A stretch of DNA of 64,000 bases from CAWCGU01 sp963795195 (GCA_963795195.1 CAWCGU010000006.1:2852001-2916000); one strand, 5' to 3'. Positions 35,195 to 43,793 are shown, numbered from the stretch's first letter. A program made the numbers and translations. Notes: a model not told the origin generated them from the letters alone.

Positions 35195-35340
35195 CATCCG
35201 GAGGTAGCCCCCCTAGCCGTATAAATAGGCCCTCCAACATAGATGAGCGCGACCGGCCTTCCCCCTCGGTCGAGCGCTCAGCCCAAATAGAGACGAGCGT
35301 CCGGCCTCCCCCCCTCGGCCGGGCGCTCTTTCTCTTTCCG
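35195..35340 (+). ncRNA. candidate 6C-like small RNA with C-rich hairpin loops
   Basis: Three C-rich loops in a row on the plus strand. A GGTAG/CTAgCC mini-hairpin encloses CCCCCC at 35208-35213. A hairpin at 35245-35279 (GAGCGC..GACCG / CGGTC..GAGCGCTC) has a loop with CCCCC. A 12-pair hairpin at 35295-35328 (GAGCGTCCGGCC / GGCCGGGCGCTC) has seven Cs in the loop and is followed by TTTCTCTTTCC, acting as terminator. This matches the layout of actinobacterial 6C RNAs (C-rich loops, terminal hairpin). The 5' end is not defined. It also follows the exonuclease gene, so it could simply be its processed 3' end. Confidence 0.45.
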
Positions 35341-36007
35341 TGCCGCTTCGGCTCAGGCGTTGGTCGACGCTCGTCGACGCTGCCGGGCGCCAGCGAGCGC
35401 CACGGGCGCGATCGGCGTCGATCATGATCCCGGCCCAGCCGTTGGTGAGCCCTTCGCTGATGGGCACACCCACGCCGGGGGCCATCGACGGCAGCACGAA
35501 TGGCTGGATGTGAAAGCCGACGGTGCAGGAAACGTTGTGCCCGCTGACGTTGTTCCCCTTGATAGTGACTGCGGTGGTGTTGTTTCCGTAGATGGCCCCC
35601 CGATGCGCACCGGCAATCACGAGGTTGCGGACCCGGACGCCGTCGGCGAGCGTGACGGCGTTTCCGGAATGCCGCTCCGCGCTCGTGTTTGTGAGCTGGG
35701 GCACTCGCGCCGGGGGGTTGGAGCCGCGAACCGCCGGCCCCGCGCCGGCCAGGGTCTGGCCGGGTTTGAGCGCGATACCGCCGTCGAGCGGCGCAGCGGA
35801 CGGTGGAACCGGCCGCACGATGATCCTGTCGCCGCGGTGAGATGCGCGTTCGACGCGCGCCAGCGAGTCGAACGGCAGCGCGCGGCTCCCGTCGCCGCCC
35901 GGTTTGGCTGTCGCGCTGACATGGAGGGTCCTGCCCTCGGCCCCTGCCGCGGGAACCTCGGCCAGCGCGAGCACTGCGAGCACAGCCAGCGCGCCGACTC
36001 GCCTCAC
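35213..36007 (-). CDS. truncated or frameshifted exported right-handed beta-helix protein
   Basis: GTG 36007 overlaps the rlmN stop (GTGA). The signal peptide is VGALAVLAVLALAEVPAAGA. Beta-helix turns follow (GGIALKPGQTLAGAGP, GNAVTLADGVRVRNLVIAG, GAIYGNNTTAVTIKGNNVSG) up to WAGIMIDAD near 35420. Beyond that the frame reads basic, unlikely sequence antisense to the candidate small RNA until 35213. In the neighbouring frame IAPVALAGARQRRRASTNA ends naturally at 35353. So either one base is mis-called near 35415, or the C-terminal part has been deleted. The protein is much shorter than usual beta-helix proteins of this type. Confidence 0.55.
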   Translation of the reverse strand: MRRVGALAVLAVLALAEVPAAGAEGRTLHVSATAKPGGDGSRALPFDSLARVERASHRGDRIIVRPVPPSAAPLDGGIALKPGQTLAGAGPAVRGSNPPARVPQLTNTSAERHSGNAVTLADGVRVRNLVIAGAHRGAIYGNNTTAVTIKGNNVSGHNVSCTVGFHIQPFVLPSMAPGVGVPISEGLTNGWAGIMIDADRARGARWRPAASTSVDQRLSRSGTERERAPGRGGEAGRSSLFGLSARPRGKAGRAHLCWRAYLYG

Positions 36008-36990
36008 GACGCCGTCTTCGCGGCCAGCTGCCCACACGCGGCGGCGATGTCCTGACCGCGGGTCAGCCGCACGGTCGCCCTGATCCCCTTGGACTCAAGA
36101 CGCGCCTTGAAGGCGTCGATCGCCGGCCGGCCGGAACCTTCGTACGCGGCGTCGGTCGGGTTGTAGGGGATAAGGTTGAGCTTGTAGACGCGGCGGTCGA
36201 GCAGGCCGGCGAGCTGGTCGGCCTGAGCAATCGAGTCATTGACGCCCGAGAGCATCAGGTACTCGACGAAGATCTGGCGGTTGCGGCTCGCAAAGTGGGC
36301 CTCGCAGGCCGCCAGCACCTCAGCGATCGGGTGGCGGTCGTTGACGGGCATGATCTGGGATCGCAACTCGTCGCTAGGGGCGTGCAGCGAGAGGGCGAGT
36401 CGCACGGATGAGCGGCTCTCGGTCAGCGCCTTGATCCCCGGCACCCATCCGACCGTCGAGATCGCCGTGTTCGAGGTGGCGATGCCGATGTCCGGGAGGC
36501 GCGAACAGGCTTCCAGTACCGCGTCGAGATTCATCAGCGGTTCGCCCATGCCCATGAAAACGCAGTGGTTGACCGGCGCCGCGCGGCGGAAATACAGCGC
36601 CTGGTCGACGATCTCGTCGGCCGTCAGGTTGCGTCCGAAGGCCATCGACCCGGTGGCGCAGAACGTGCAGGTCAGCGGGCACCCCGACTGCGAGGAGACG
36701 CAGAGCGAGCGCCGGCCGTCGCGGTAGCTCATCAGCACCGCCTCGAGCGGGCGGCTGTCCACCGTCGAGAAGAGCGCCTTAACGGTTCCGTCGACCGAAC
36801 GCAGCTCGTTTTCGAGTGTCAGCGTCGAATACGGCAGTCGCGCGGCCAGTTCCCGGCGAAGCTCCGCCGGGAGGTCGGTCATCTCCTCGAAGCCGGCGGC
36901 TCCGCGCGCGGCCCACTTCCAGACCTGCGTGGCCCGGTAGGAGGGTTCATCGCGAGCGCTGAGCAGGTTCCCGAGGGCGACTGTGTCCAC
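36004..36990 (-). CDS. rlmN: 23S rRNA (A2503-C2) / tRNA (A37-C2) methyltransferase
   Basis: Radical-SAM methyltransferase, 328 residues. The cluster motif is CPLTCTFCATG (CxxxCxxC). ATQVWKWAARG at the N-terminus, FMGMGEPLMNLDAVL, LALSLHAPSDELRSQIMPVN, EYLMLSGVNDS and LNLIPYNPT are classical RlmN blocks. A Cys in the conserved C-terminal position (AAACGQLA) should carry the mixed disulphide intermediate. ATG 36990. Confidence 0.95.
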   Translation of the reverse strand: MDTVALGNLLSARDEPSYRATQVWKWAARGAAGFEEMTDLPAELRRELAARLPYSTLTLENELRSVDGTVKALFSTVDSRPLEAVLMSYRDGRRSLCVSSQSGCPLTCTFCATGSMAFGRNLTADEIVDQALYFRRAAPVNHCVFMGMGEPLMNLDAVLEACSRLPDIGIATSNTAISTVGWVPGIKALTESRSSVRLALSLHAPSDELRSQIMPVNDRHPIAEVLAACEAHFASRNRQIFVEYLMLSGVNDSIAQADQLAGLLDRRVYKLNLIPYNPTDAAYEGSGRPAIDAFKARLESKGIRATVRLTRGQDIAAACGQLAAKTAS

Positions 36991-37024
36991 CTGGGGGAGG
37001 GTAGGGCCCGCTCATTCCCCAGCA

Positions 37025-37046
37025 ACGCGCTCTATATAAAGCGCGT
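37025..37046 (-). terminator. hairpin downstream of the small secreted gene
   Basis: ACGCGCT / AGCGCGT seven-base stem with an AT-rich eight-base loop (CTATATAA on the plus strand), one base after the stop at 37048. There is no T-tract, so it is a modest candidate for a terminator. Confidence 0.45.
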
Positions 37047-37047
37047 C

Positions 37048-37254
37048 CTACGGATCACTCCCGTCCAGCTGGACCTGCTGGCCGTTGGGGCCCGAAACCG
37101 AGCCCTCGTAGTCGAAGCCGGCGCTTGCGCCGTCGGCGGTCGGGGTCATCTCGCCGCTCCAATCGCCGCCGCTTGAATCGTCATCGCCGTAGTCAGCTAC
37201 GCCCGGGCCGAGCGCGGCTGCCGATACGCACACTGTGAGGTCCCGTTGAAGCAT
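37048..37254 (-). CDS. small acidic, possibly exported hypothetical protein
   Basis: 68 residues: a short hydrophobic start (LTVCVSAAALGPGVA), then Asp/Gly/Ser-rich sequence (DYGDDDSSGGDWSGEMTPT) and GPNGQQVQLDGSDP. AGAGGGA lies upstream of ATG 37254. The weak signal segment followed by GDDDSSG resembles small lipoproteins, but the lipobox Cys is not in place, so a frame error near the start is possible. No family recognised. Confidence 0.5.
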   Translation of the reverse strand: MLQRDLTVCVSAAALGPGVADYGDDDSSGGDWSGEMTPTADGASAGFDYEGSVSGPNGQQVQLDGSDP

Positions 37255-37359
37255 CTGGTATTTCCCTCTCGATTGGATTGCTACTTTCAGAACGCTTAGC
37301 GGTCAGTCCTCCGAGCGGGCGGGACGTTACTTTCGCCGCGACCGGGTACGTTTCCCGGC

Positions 37360-37827
37360 ATGGCCCAGCGCTTTTACGTCGGCGACCTCAAGGTCTCAAG
37401 CCCCGCCTTCAAGCACCATGAGCGGATTCCCGACCGCCACGCCGGCGAGGACGAGAACCTCTCGCCTGTACTTCAGTGGAGCGGAATCCCCGAGGACACA
37501 AAGGCTTTCGCGGTCGTCGTCCATGACCCCGACGCTCCACTTCTCGACGGCTACACCCACTGGGTCGCCTATGGCATACCCGGCGATTCGACTGGGCTCG
37601 CCGAGGGCGGGGGAGACGTCATCCACGGCACCAACAGCCGCGGCGAGCAGGCCTACTTCGGGCCGGCTCCACCGCCTGATCACGGCGGGCATCACTACTA
37701 CTTCTGGGTCTACGCTCTGGACGCCGAGCTCAACCTCGAGCCCGGGCTCGACCGCCGCGCGCTTCACGAGCGCATCGAGGAGCATGTGATCGAGCAGGCT
37801 CGCCTCGTCGGCACCTACAAGCGCTGA
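37360..37827 (+). CDS. YbhB/YbcL-family phosphatidylethanolamine-binding-like protein
   Basis: 155 residues, PEBP/RKIP fold. Typical blocks: ENLSPVLQWSGIPEDTKAFA, VVHDPDAPLLDGYTHWVAYG (anion-binding pocket) and GPAPPPDHGGHHYYFWVYAL. Bacterial members have no established substrate; kinase-inhibitor activity is not implied. ATG 37360; monocistronic. Confidence 0.9.
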   Translation: MAQRFYVGDLKVSSPAFKHHERIPDRHAGEDENLSPVLQWSGIPEDTKAFAVVVHDPDAPLLDGYTHWVAYGIPGDSTGLAEGGGDVIHGTNSRGEQAYFGPAPPPDHGGHHYYFWVYALDAELNLEPGLDRRALHERIEEHVIEQARLVGTYKR

Positions 37828-37915
37828 ACGCGCGATCCCCCGGCTCGGGGAGATCCGTGCGGATCCTCGGCGACGGTAGTAGGCTCGTCACGTCCGCCAC
37901 TCCGAGGAGGCGCAG

Positions 37916-39391
37916 TTGGCGCTGAAGCAGGTCCCACCGCTCGATCTGGCCTGGCTCGTTCTCGAGTCACGCGATACGCCCATGCACGTCGGCGGGCTCT
38001 TCGAGTTCACCCTCCCCGACGACGCACCGCCCGATTATCTGAAGCGGGAATTGGAGCGCATGCGACAGGCCGATCGCATCCCATCGCCCTGGAACCTGAA
38101 GCTCGTCGAGGGGCCGATCATCGGCCCACGCCTGCCCCTGATGACCGAGGATCGCGACCTCGACCTCGATTACCACATCCGCCATTCGGCGCTCCCGCAC
38201 CCCGGCGGCCAGCGCGAACTGGGGATCCTCGTCTCCCGCCTTCACTCCCACCAGCTCGATCTGCACCGCCCGCTCTGGGAGGTGCACCTGATCGAGGGTC
38301 TTGAGGGAAACCGCTTCGCGATGTACTCGAAGATCCACCACTCACTGATCGACGGAGTCTCCGGGATGCGCCTGATCATGCGCGCGCTTTCGACCGACCC
38401 CGGCGAACGCGGGATGAGCTCCTTCTGGACGGTTGGTGCCGGCTCGAAGGCGCGCCGTGAGCGCTCCGGTCCGAGCGACCCGGTCAGCCGCCTGGCAAGG
38501 ACGGCGACCCAGCAGGTCAAGGGCATCACCGGGCTCGGCAGGGCGGCGGTTGACCTGACCCGTGCAGCTGTCGACGGCCGCGCCCTGCAGGCGCCCTACC
38601 GCACGCCCGCCTCCCAGCTCAAGAGCCGGCTCGGGGGGCAGCGCCGCTTCGCGACGCAGCAGTATGACCTGGCGCTGATCAAGGCGATGTCCAAGGCGGC
38701 CGAATGCAGCCTCAACGACGTCGTCCTCTACCTCTGCGGAACCGCCCTGCGCAGCTACCTGCTCGAGCACGGCCAGCTGCCCGACCGCCCGCTGAGCGCC
38801 GGCATCCCGGTCAACCTGCGCGCGGCCGATGACGAGTCAACCGGCACGGCGATCGGGATCATGGTCGCGGAGATGGGCACCAACATCTCCAACCCGAGGG
38901 AGCGGCTCGACGCAATCAAGCGCTCCACCGCCGAAGCCAAGCGCCATCTGGCCGACCTGCCGCCGGAGTCGCGTATGTCCTACACGCTGGTCATCAACGG
39001 CCCCTGGATCGCCGGCCTGATGGCCGGCCTCGGCGTTCATGCGCCGGTGCCGTTCAGCGCCGGCATCTCCAACGTCCCCGGCCCGACCGAGCGCCTCTAC
39101 TTCAACGGCTCGCGTCTTGACGCCCTGTTCCCGCTATCGCTGCTGATGCACGGCAACGCGCTCAACATCACGTGCGTCTCGTACTCCGGCACGCTCAACT
39201 TCGGCTTCACCGGGGCGCGCGACCAGCTTCCGCACCTGCAGCACCTGGCGATCTTCATGGGCGAGGCCGTCTCCGAACTGAAGGGGATCCTGCTGCCCGG
39301 GTGGGAAGCGGCGGTCGAGGAGGCGCAGGACGCCGCCTCGGGCAACGGCCGGCCGGCGGCCGAACCCAGCGAGCCTGGGCGAGTCTCCTAG
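37916..39391 (+). CDS. wax ester synthase/diacylglycerol acyltransferase (WS/DGAT)
   Basis: 491 residues, makes triacylglycerol or wax esters from acyl-CoA at the membrane surface. The catalytic HHxxxDG is KIHHSLIDGVSG. N-terminal LDLAWLVLESRDTPMHVGG and C-terminal MSYTLVINGPW, ISNVPGPTERLYFNGSRLD and MHGNALNITCVSYSG are family blocks. TTG 37916 is chosen because GAGGAGG sits five bases upstream. A Gly/Ala-rich tail ends the protein. Implies storage-lipid synthesis, common in actinobacteria. Confidence 0.92.
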   Translation: MALKQVPPLDLAWLVLESRDTPMHVGGLFEFTLPDDAPPDYLKRELERMRQADRIPSPWNLKLVEGPIIGPRLPLMTEDRDLDLDYHIRHSALPHPGGQRELGILVSRLHSHQLDLHRPLWEVHLIEGLEGNRFAMYSKIHHSLIDGVSGMRLIMRALSTDPGERGMSSFWTVGAGSKARRERSGPSDPVSRLARTATQQVKGITGLGRAAVDLTRAAVDGRALQAPYRTPASQLKSRLGGQRRFATQQYDLALIKAMSKAAECSLNDVVLYLCGTALRSYLLEHGQLPDRPLSAGIPVNLRAADDESTGTAIGIMVAEMGTNISNPRERLDAIKRSTAEAKRHLADLPPESRMSYTLVINGPWIAGLMAGLGVHAPVPFSAGISNVPGPTERLYFNGSRLDALFPLSLLMHGNALNITCVSYSGTLNFGFTGARDQLPHLQHLAIFMGEAVSELKGILLPGWEAAVEEAQDAASGNGRPAAEPSEPGRVS

Positions 39392-39396
39392 GCGCT

Positions 39397-39807
39397 TTAG
39401 CTCCAGGCGCCGCTGTCGTAGGCCCGCTGCGCCATCGACTCGTCGAGGAAGAGCTGCATCCGGATCGCCTGGTCACCGCGAAAGCGAATCAGCGCTGCGC
39501 CCGGTCCCGCGACTTCGCCTGCACCCTCTCCCTTCGGAACGCCGCGCCAGAGAGTCGTGACGAGGACCGTGTCGTCGTCGAGCGAGCGATACGAGGAACC
39601 GCTGATCGAGAAATCGGCCCAGAGCTCCTCGACGTCGCTGAGCCAGTTCTCGATTCCGTCGATGCCCGTGTAGGGGCGCGGCCAGACCGACATCAGCGGC
39701 TGCAGCACGATGTCCGGCGCCGCGAGCTCGCGCATCGCCGTAAGGTCGCGTTGCCCGACCGCGTCGAGCGCTCGGCCGATCAACTCGATCTGCTCTTCGG
39801 ACCGCAT
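39397..39807 (-). CDS. SnoaL-like/NTF2-fold protein
   Basis: 136 residues with the alpha+beta barrel pattern of SnoaL-like proteins: IELIGRALDAVGQRDLTAM, the YTGIDGIENWLSDVEELW helix pair, then strands ending LFLDESMAQRAY. Ligand or activity unknown. Converges on the WS/DGAT gene with five bases between. Confidence 0.78.
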   Translation of the reverse strand: MRSEEQIELIGRALDAVGQRDLTAMRELAAPDIVLQPLMSVWPRPYTGIDGIENWLSDVEELWADFSISGSSYRSLDDDTVLVTTLWRGVPKGEGAGEVAGPGAALIRFRGDQAIRMQLFLDESMAQRAYDSGAWS

Positions 39808-39852
39808 AACAAGACTCTTTCAGACTCGGCCGTCGATGGCTAGTGTGGGGTC

Positions 39853-40395
39853 GTGCCTTCCTACGCTGCCTTCCTGCGTGCGATCAACGTCGGCAAGCGC
39901 AAGGCGACGGGCGAACAGCTGCGAAATGCCGCATCGGCAGCGGGATTCGAAGATGTCGCCAGCTTCCGCAACAGCGGCAACCTCGTCTTTCGCGCCGGCG
40001 CCCCTGGCGATGCGAAGGCTCGCAAGGCTCTGGAGGGCGCTCTCGAGAGCGCCCTCCACTTCGAGGTCAAGGCGCTGCTTCGAAGCAGCTCAAAGATTCG
40101 TGCGATCGCTGCGAGTGAGCCGTTCACCCCGAAGCAGCTTGCGGCATCCAAGGGAAAGATCCAGGTCGTGCTGCTCGAACGCGCGCCCAGCGCCTCGGCT
40201 AGCGAAGTGATCCTTGAGCGAACCACTCCCGTCGACCTGCTGGCGCTCGAGGGCAGCGAGCTCTACTGGCTGCCGAAGGGCGGTATCAGCGACTCGAAGC
40301 TGGGGATGAAGGGCATCGACAAGCTGGTCGGTCTCAACACCGTGCGTACGATGGGCACGATCGAGCAGATGAACGCCAGGTTCTTCCGGGACTGA
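39853..40395 (+). CDS. DUF1697 family protein
   Basis: 180 residues. YAAFLRAINVGKRKATGEQL, the FRNSGNLVF strand and the C-terminal TVRTMGTIEQMNAR are hallmarks of DUF1697. No catalytic residues known; the family has a ferredoxin-like duplicated fold. GTG 39853. Six bases before mtnA, so probably co-transcribed. Confidence 0.87.
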   Translation: MPSYAAFLRAINVGKRKATGEQLRNAASAAGFEDVASFRNSGNLVFRAGAPGDAKARKALEGALESALHFEVKALLRSSSKIRAIAASEPFTPKQLAASKGKIQVVLLERAPSASASEVILERTTPVDLLALEGSELYWLPKGGISDSKLGMKGIDKLVGLNTVRTMGTIEQMNARFFRD

Positions 40396-40400
40396 TTCGA

Positions 40401-41399
40401 ATGCAGGTTGACGGGGTTCCCTACCGGACGATCTGGCTCGCTGACGATGGCCGCGCAGTCGAGGTGATCGACCAGCGAGAGCTGCCGGGCAGCTTCGACG
40501 TGCTGCGGCTGCAAACGGCTGAGGACGCCGCCGCTGCGATCCGCGAGATGGCTGTCCGGGGCGCGCCGCTGATCGGCGCCACTGCGGCCTACGGCGTCGC
40601 GCTGGCGGCCCACAAGGATCCAAGTGACCTGGGACTGCGCACCGCGCGTGAGCTGCTGGCTACCGCTCGCCCCACCGCGCGCAACCTCGTCTGGGCGCTT
40701 CACCGCATGCAGGTGCTCCTCGACCCGCTCGACCCGGCAGAGCGCGAGGCTGCGGCATACACCGAAGCCGCCGCGATCTGCGACGAGGACGTCGCCATCA
40801 ATACGGCGATCGGCGTCAACGGCGTCGGACTGATCGAAGCAGCGCAAAACGAGGTGATCACAGGAATCCCGGTGAACGTGATGACCCACTGCAACGCCGG
40901 CTGGCTGGCGACCGTCGACCGCGGCACCGCCCTGGCGCCGGTCTACGAGGCTCACGCGCGCGGCCTGCCTGTTCACGTCTGGGTATCGGAGACGCGTCCA
41001 CGCAACCAGGGCTCCGATCTGACCGCCTGGGAACTCGAGCACGCCGGCGTGCCCTACACGCTGGTGGTCGACTCGGCCTGCGGTCACCTGATCCAGCGTG
41101 GCGAAGTCGATCTGGTCATCGTCGGTAGCGATCGTGTCGCGGCCAACGGCGATGTCGCCAACAAGATCGGCACCTACATGAAGGCGCTTGCCGCCCGCGC
41201 CCACGACGTCCCCTTCTTCGTTGCGGCGCCGACCCCGACGATTGACGCCGGCACCCCGAGCGGAGACGAGATCCCGATCGAGGAGCGAGATGGCGGCGAG
41301 GTTTCACCGACAGGCGTTCCGGCCGCCAACCCCGCCTTCGACGTCACGCCGGCGGAGTTGGTCAGCGGACTGATCACCGAGCACGGCTTGCAGCGCTGA
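40401..41399 (+). CDS. mtnA: S-methyl-5-thioribose-1-phosphate isomerase
   Basis: 332 residues, methionine-salvage enzyme converting methylthioribose-1-phosphate to methylthioribulose-1-phosphate. REMAVRGAPLIGATAAYGVA, MTHCNAGWLATV (catalytic Cys), VSETRPRNQGSDLTAWEL and VGSDRVAANGDVANKIGTY (catalytic Asp) are all present. No other salvage genes are seen nearby, so the rest of the pathway lies elsewhere. Confidence 0.94.
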   Translation: MQVDGVPYRTIWLADDGRAVEVIDQRELPGSFDVLRLQTAEDAAAAIREMAVRGAPLIGATAAYGVALAAHKDPSDLGLRTARELLATARPTARNLVWALHRMQVLLDPLDPAEREAAAYTEAAAICDEDVAINTAIGVNGVGLIEAAQNEVITGIPVNVMTHCNAGWLATVDRGTALAPVYEAHARGLPVHVWVSETRPRNQGSDLTAWELEHAGVPYTLVVDSACGHLIQRGEVDLVIVGSDRVAANGDVANKIGTYMKALAARAHDVPFFVAAPTPTIDAGTPSGDEIPIEERDGGEVSPTGVPAANPAFDVTPAELVSGLITEHGLQR

Positions 41400-41477
41400 T
41401 AGCGCTTGCACGACTTCTTCCAAACCCGGAACTGGGGCTTTCGCGGCGAGTTTCAGGGGTAAGTTGACGGTCCGCCG

Positions 41478-41843
41478 ATGGATGACCAGAAGACCGCGAT
41501 AACCGTTGCTCTCTGGGCTGCCTGGTGCGGCCTTGTCGCCGCCGTCGCCTACGGGGGCGAGGGCGCCGGCCCCGTTTCGTTCGGTTTCTGCGCACTCGCG
41601 ACGATCGCGATGGCGGCCGTGGCCCGCCGGCCGATCGTTGCCCTGGCCCCGCCGCTGCTTTCGCTGCCACTCGGCCTGATCGCGATGGGCTTCTCCGAGG
41701 GCGAAGGGCTGGCGGTCTTCGCCGAGTGGCTCGGCTACTTCGGGTTGATCGGCTTTCTGCTCGCCGGTCTGACCGTCGAGCAGGCGCGCCGTCGCCGTCC
41801 GGCCGAGTTCCATGTTCCGCTGCGGCTCGACCGCGCGCGCTAG
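41478..41843 (+). CDS. small integral membrane protein, hypothetical
   Basis: 121 residues with about four hydrophobic segments (ITVALWAAWCGLVAAVAYGG, FGFCALATIAMAAVA, ALAPPLLSLPLGLIAMGF, GYFGLIGFLLAGLTV) and a basic tail. No recognised family. ATG 41478; converges on the fluoride channel gene. Confidence 0.6.
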   Translation: MDDQKTAITVALWAAWCGLVAAVAYGGEGAGPVSFGFCALATIAMAAVARRPIVALAPPLLSLPLGLIAMGFSEGEGLAVFAEWLGYFGLIGFLLAGLTVEQARRRRPAEFHVPLRLDRAR

Positions 41844-41859
41844 CTGTGGTGGTCAGACT

Positions 41860-42213
41860 TCAAAGAGCCGTGCGCCCGAGCGCGTAGCCCGCAGCGGCTG
41901 CCGCGAAGCCGAGCAGCAGCGACGCACCCACATAGAGCAGCGCTCGCCCCGGCTCGCCTGCTTCGACGTCGAGCACGGCCTGAACCGTGAATGTCGAGAA
42001 GGTCGTGAATCCGCCCAGGAAGCCCACCCCGGCGACCGTGCGTACGTCCTCACTGAACGCGTGGCTGGCGACGAGGACGCCGAGCGCGAAAGAGCCAGCG
42101 ACGTTGATTGCGACCGTCGCCCAGGGGAGCGCAGTCCCGTGAATGGGCGAGGAGATCAGATAGCGCGCAAGCACGCCGAACGCGCCCGCGATTGCAACCA
42201 GGACAGCCGTCAT
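41860..42213 (-). CDS. crcB: fluoride channel FluC/CrcB
   Basis: 117 residues, four membrane helices, dimeric fluoride exporter channel. The signature GVGFLGGFTTFSTFTVQAVL with the pore Phe and TTFS polar track is intact; GAFGVLARYLISS opens the protein. Actinobacteria often have two copies; only one is here, so it may act as homodimer. No fluoride riboswitch fits in the 30-base upstream gap. Confidence 0.93.
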   Translation of the reverse strand: MTAVLVAIAGAFGVLARYLISSPIHGTALPWATVAINVAGSFALGVLVASHAFSEDVRTVAGVGFLGGFTTFSTFTVQAVLDVEAGEPGRALLYVGASLLLGFAAAAAGYALGRTAL

Positions 42214-42244
42214 CGGGCCCCAGCATGAACGCCGTACCGGATCG

Positions 42245-42625
42245 TTAGCCGAGCGACTCTGCGAACGGCGAGGTCGCGTGCAGGACCGCCTCCTCCAATG
42301 CCTCAGTACGCAGATGGGTGATCGCCTGGTAGTTCGGGTTGGCGACCATCTCGGCGAACGCCGAGCGGCTCGGGTATCGGACTAGGGCCATCATGTCCCA
42401 GCGGTGCGCTTCGGGCGCGACCAGAATCGTCCCGCAGTCGCCGGCGAAGACGACCTCGCCGCCGACACCCGCCAGGAATGGCGCCGTGGCCGCCGCGTAC
42501 TCCTCGTAGCGCTCACGCCCGCCGTCGGGAGTGAACCGCAGCAGATTCAGCATCACGACGGGCTTGCCGTCGTCCTCCTTCATGAACTGGCCAAAGGTCT
42601 CAGGCGTCGGGTCAACGGCGGGCAT
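42245..42625 (-). CDS. DUF1330 family protein
   Basis: 126 residues, dimeric alpha/beta barrel type: KPVVMLNLLRFTPDGGRERY, GGEVVFAGDCGTILV, HRWDMMALVRYPSRSAFAEM, NPNYQAITHLRTEALEEA. ATG 42625 with AAGGAG upstream; the frame is open further but the homology starts here. Function unknown, possibly monooxygenase-like or heme-binding. Confidence 0.8.
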   Translation of the reverse strand: MPAVDPTPETFGQFMKEDDGKPVVMLNLLRFTPDGGRERYEEYAAATAPFLAGVGGEVVFAGDCGTILVAPEAHRWDMMALVRYPSRSAFAEMVANPNYQAITHLRTEALEEAVLHATSPFAESLG

Positions 42626-42674
42626 CGTTCTCCTTGATCGGTGGTGGGCCCCGAATTCAACACCCAATCCCGCC

Positions 42675-42718
42675 GAACGTCCCTATTGACCCCCTATGGG
42701 GTGTACTCCGGGACGTTC
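42675..42718. repeat. 44-base palindromic element, copy B
   Basis: Arms GAACGTCCC / GGGACGTTC with an inner dyad CCCC-TA-TGGGG, the same length and architecture as the element at 14157-14200. It lies between the DUF1330 start and the queA end, its last two bases overlapping the queA stop codon. Like copy A, it sits at the 3' end of the upstream gene on the minus strand. Confidence 0.7.
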
Positions 42719-43793
42719 AGCGTGGCTTTTGGGTGAGGATCAGGTTCACGTCGCCGAACTCGTGCCAGAGGTAGCCGGCCTCGGCTGCCGCGGCATAGGC
42801 GCGTGCGATCAGCTCGCTGCCGCCGATCGCCTCGAGCATGTCGAGGTGCGAGGCTTCCGGGTCGTGCCAGCCCGTCAATAGCGCGTCGACCACGCGCACG
42901 CCGCGATCGGGCGTGATCACCAGTTCGGTCCAGCCCTCGGAGGGATCTACGGGTCGCTGGCGCCCGGCCGCGCTCTCAAGCGCGCGCACCACCGTTGTCC
43001 CGACCGCGATCACACGGCCGCCCCAGGCCCTGGTCGCACCGACGAGGCGGGCGGTCGCGGCCGGCACCCGGTAGTACTCGGGGTACGGACTTTCGCCGAG
43101 CTCGAGCGAGGAGACCCCGGTGTGCAGGGTGATCGGAGCGATCATCACGCCGCTCGCCACCAAACGGGCGACGAGCTCGGGCGTGAAGGGCCGGCCGGCG
43201 CTCGGCATCTCGGCGCTCCCCGGTTGGGTCGCAAAAGCCGTCTGATAGGCCGCGATCGGGTGCGGTTCATGAATGTATGGGTAGGAGATCGGGCGCCCGT
43301 AGCGGGCCAGGTAGTCGACCAGCGGCACCGGCAACTCCACCTCCGCGACCCAGAGTCGGGTTCCGTCCGCCCGTCCTTGCAGGTATGGCGCGACCAGCCT
43401 GGCCCGCCCTCCCGCGGGCAGCGTCAGCCACTCGCCGGCTCGGGCATCGAAGAGCGGAGAGCGCTCGCGGCGCAGCTCGACCACGTACTGGAAGGGGATA
43501 CCGGCGCGGGGTGGGGGAGTGCCCTGCACCCGGGTCGAGAAGTGCAGCTCGACCCGCTCGCCGTCGGCGCGCTCCGCATCCAGCTCCGCCGGAAGCGTCC
43601 CCGAGGTGTTGATGACGAGCAGGTCGCCCTCGTCGAGGTAGTCGGGCAGATCGCGGAAGCGGGCGTGCCGCAGCCGCGGCCCGGCCCGCTCGGAGACGAG
43701 CATCCGCACCTCGTCGCGACGCAGGCCGCGCTCCTCCGGCGGCTCGTGCGCCTCGTTACGGCTGCTGAGCTCGAGTGCGGCGACGCTGCTCAC
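42717..43793 (-). CDS. queA: S-adenosylmethionine:tRNA ribosyltransferase-isomerase
   Basis: 358 residues, adds the epoxycyclopentane ring in queuosine biosynthesis on tRNA. YHRARFRDLPDYLDEGDLLVINTSGTLPA-like N-terminus, RYGRPISYPYIHEPH, AYQTAFATQPGSAEMPSAG (active-site loop), LHTGVSSLELGESPYPEYY and GWTELVITPDRGVRVVDALL are diagnostic blocks. GTG 43793 overlaps the upstream SDR stop (GTGA), so they are coupled. The other queuosine genes are not in the window. Confidence 0.93.
   Translation of the reverse strand: MSSVAALELSSRNEAHEPPEERGLRRDEVRMLVSERAGPRLRHARFRDLPDYLDEGDLLVINTSGTLPAELDAERADGERVELHFSTRVQGTPPPRAGIPFQYVVELRRERSPLFDARAGEWLTLPAGGRARLVAPYLQGRADGTRLWVAEVELPVPLVDYLARYGRPISYPYIHEPHPIAAYQTAFATQPGSAEMPSAGRPFTPELVARLVASGVMIAPITLHTGVSSLELGESPYPEYYRVPAATARLVGATRAWGGRVIAVGTTVVRALESAAGRQRPVDPSEGWTELVITPDRGVRVVDALLTGWHDPEASHLDMLEAIGGSELIARAYAAAAEAGYLWHEFGDVNLILTQKPR

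Noticed and set aside
37025..37046. TATATAAA as a -10 promoter box
   Set aside because: It is the loop of an inverted repeat right behind a stop codon, better read as a terminator-like hairpin.
42214..42244. Fluoride riboswitch before the FluC gene
   Set aside because: Only about 30 bases separate it from the next gene and no riboswitch-like pairing is present.
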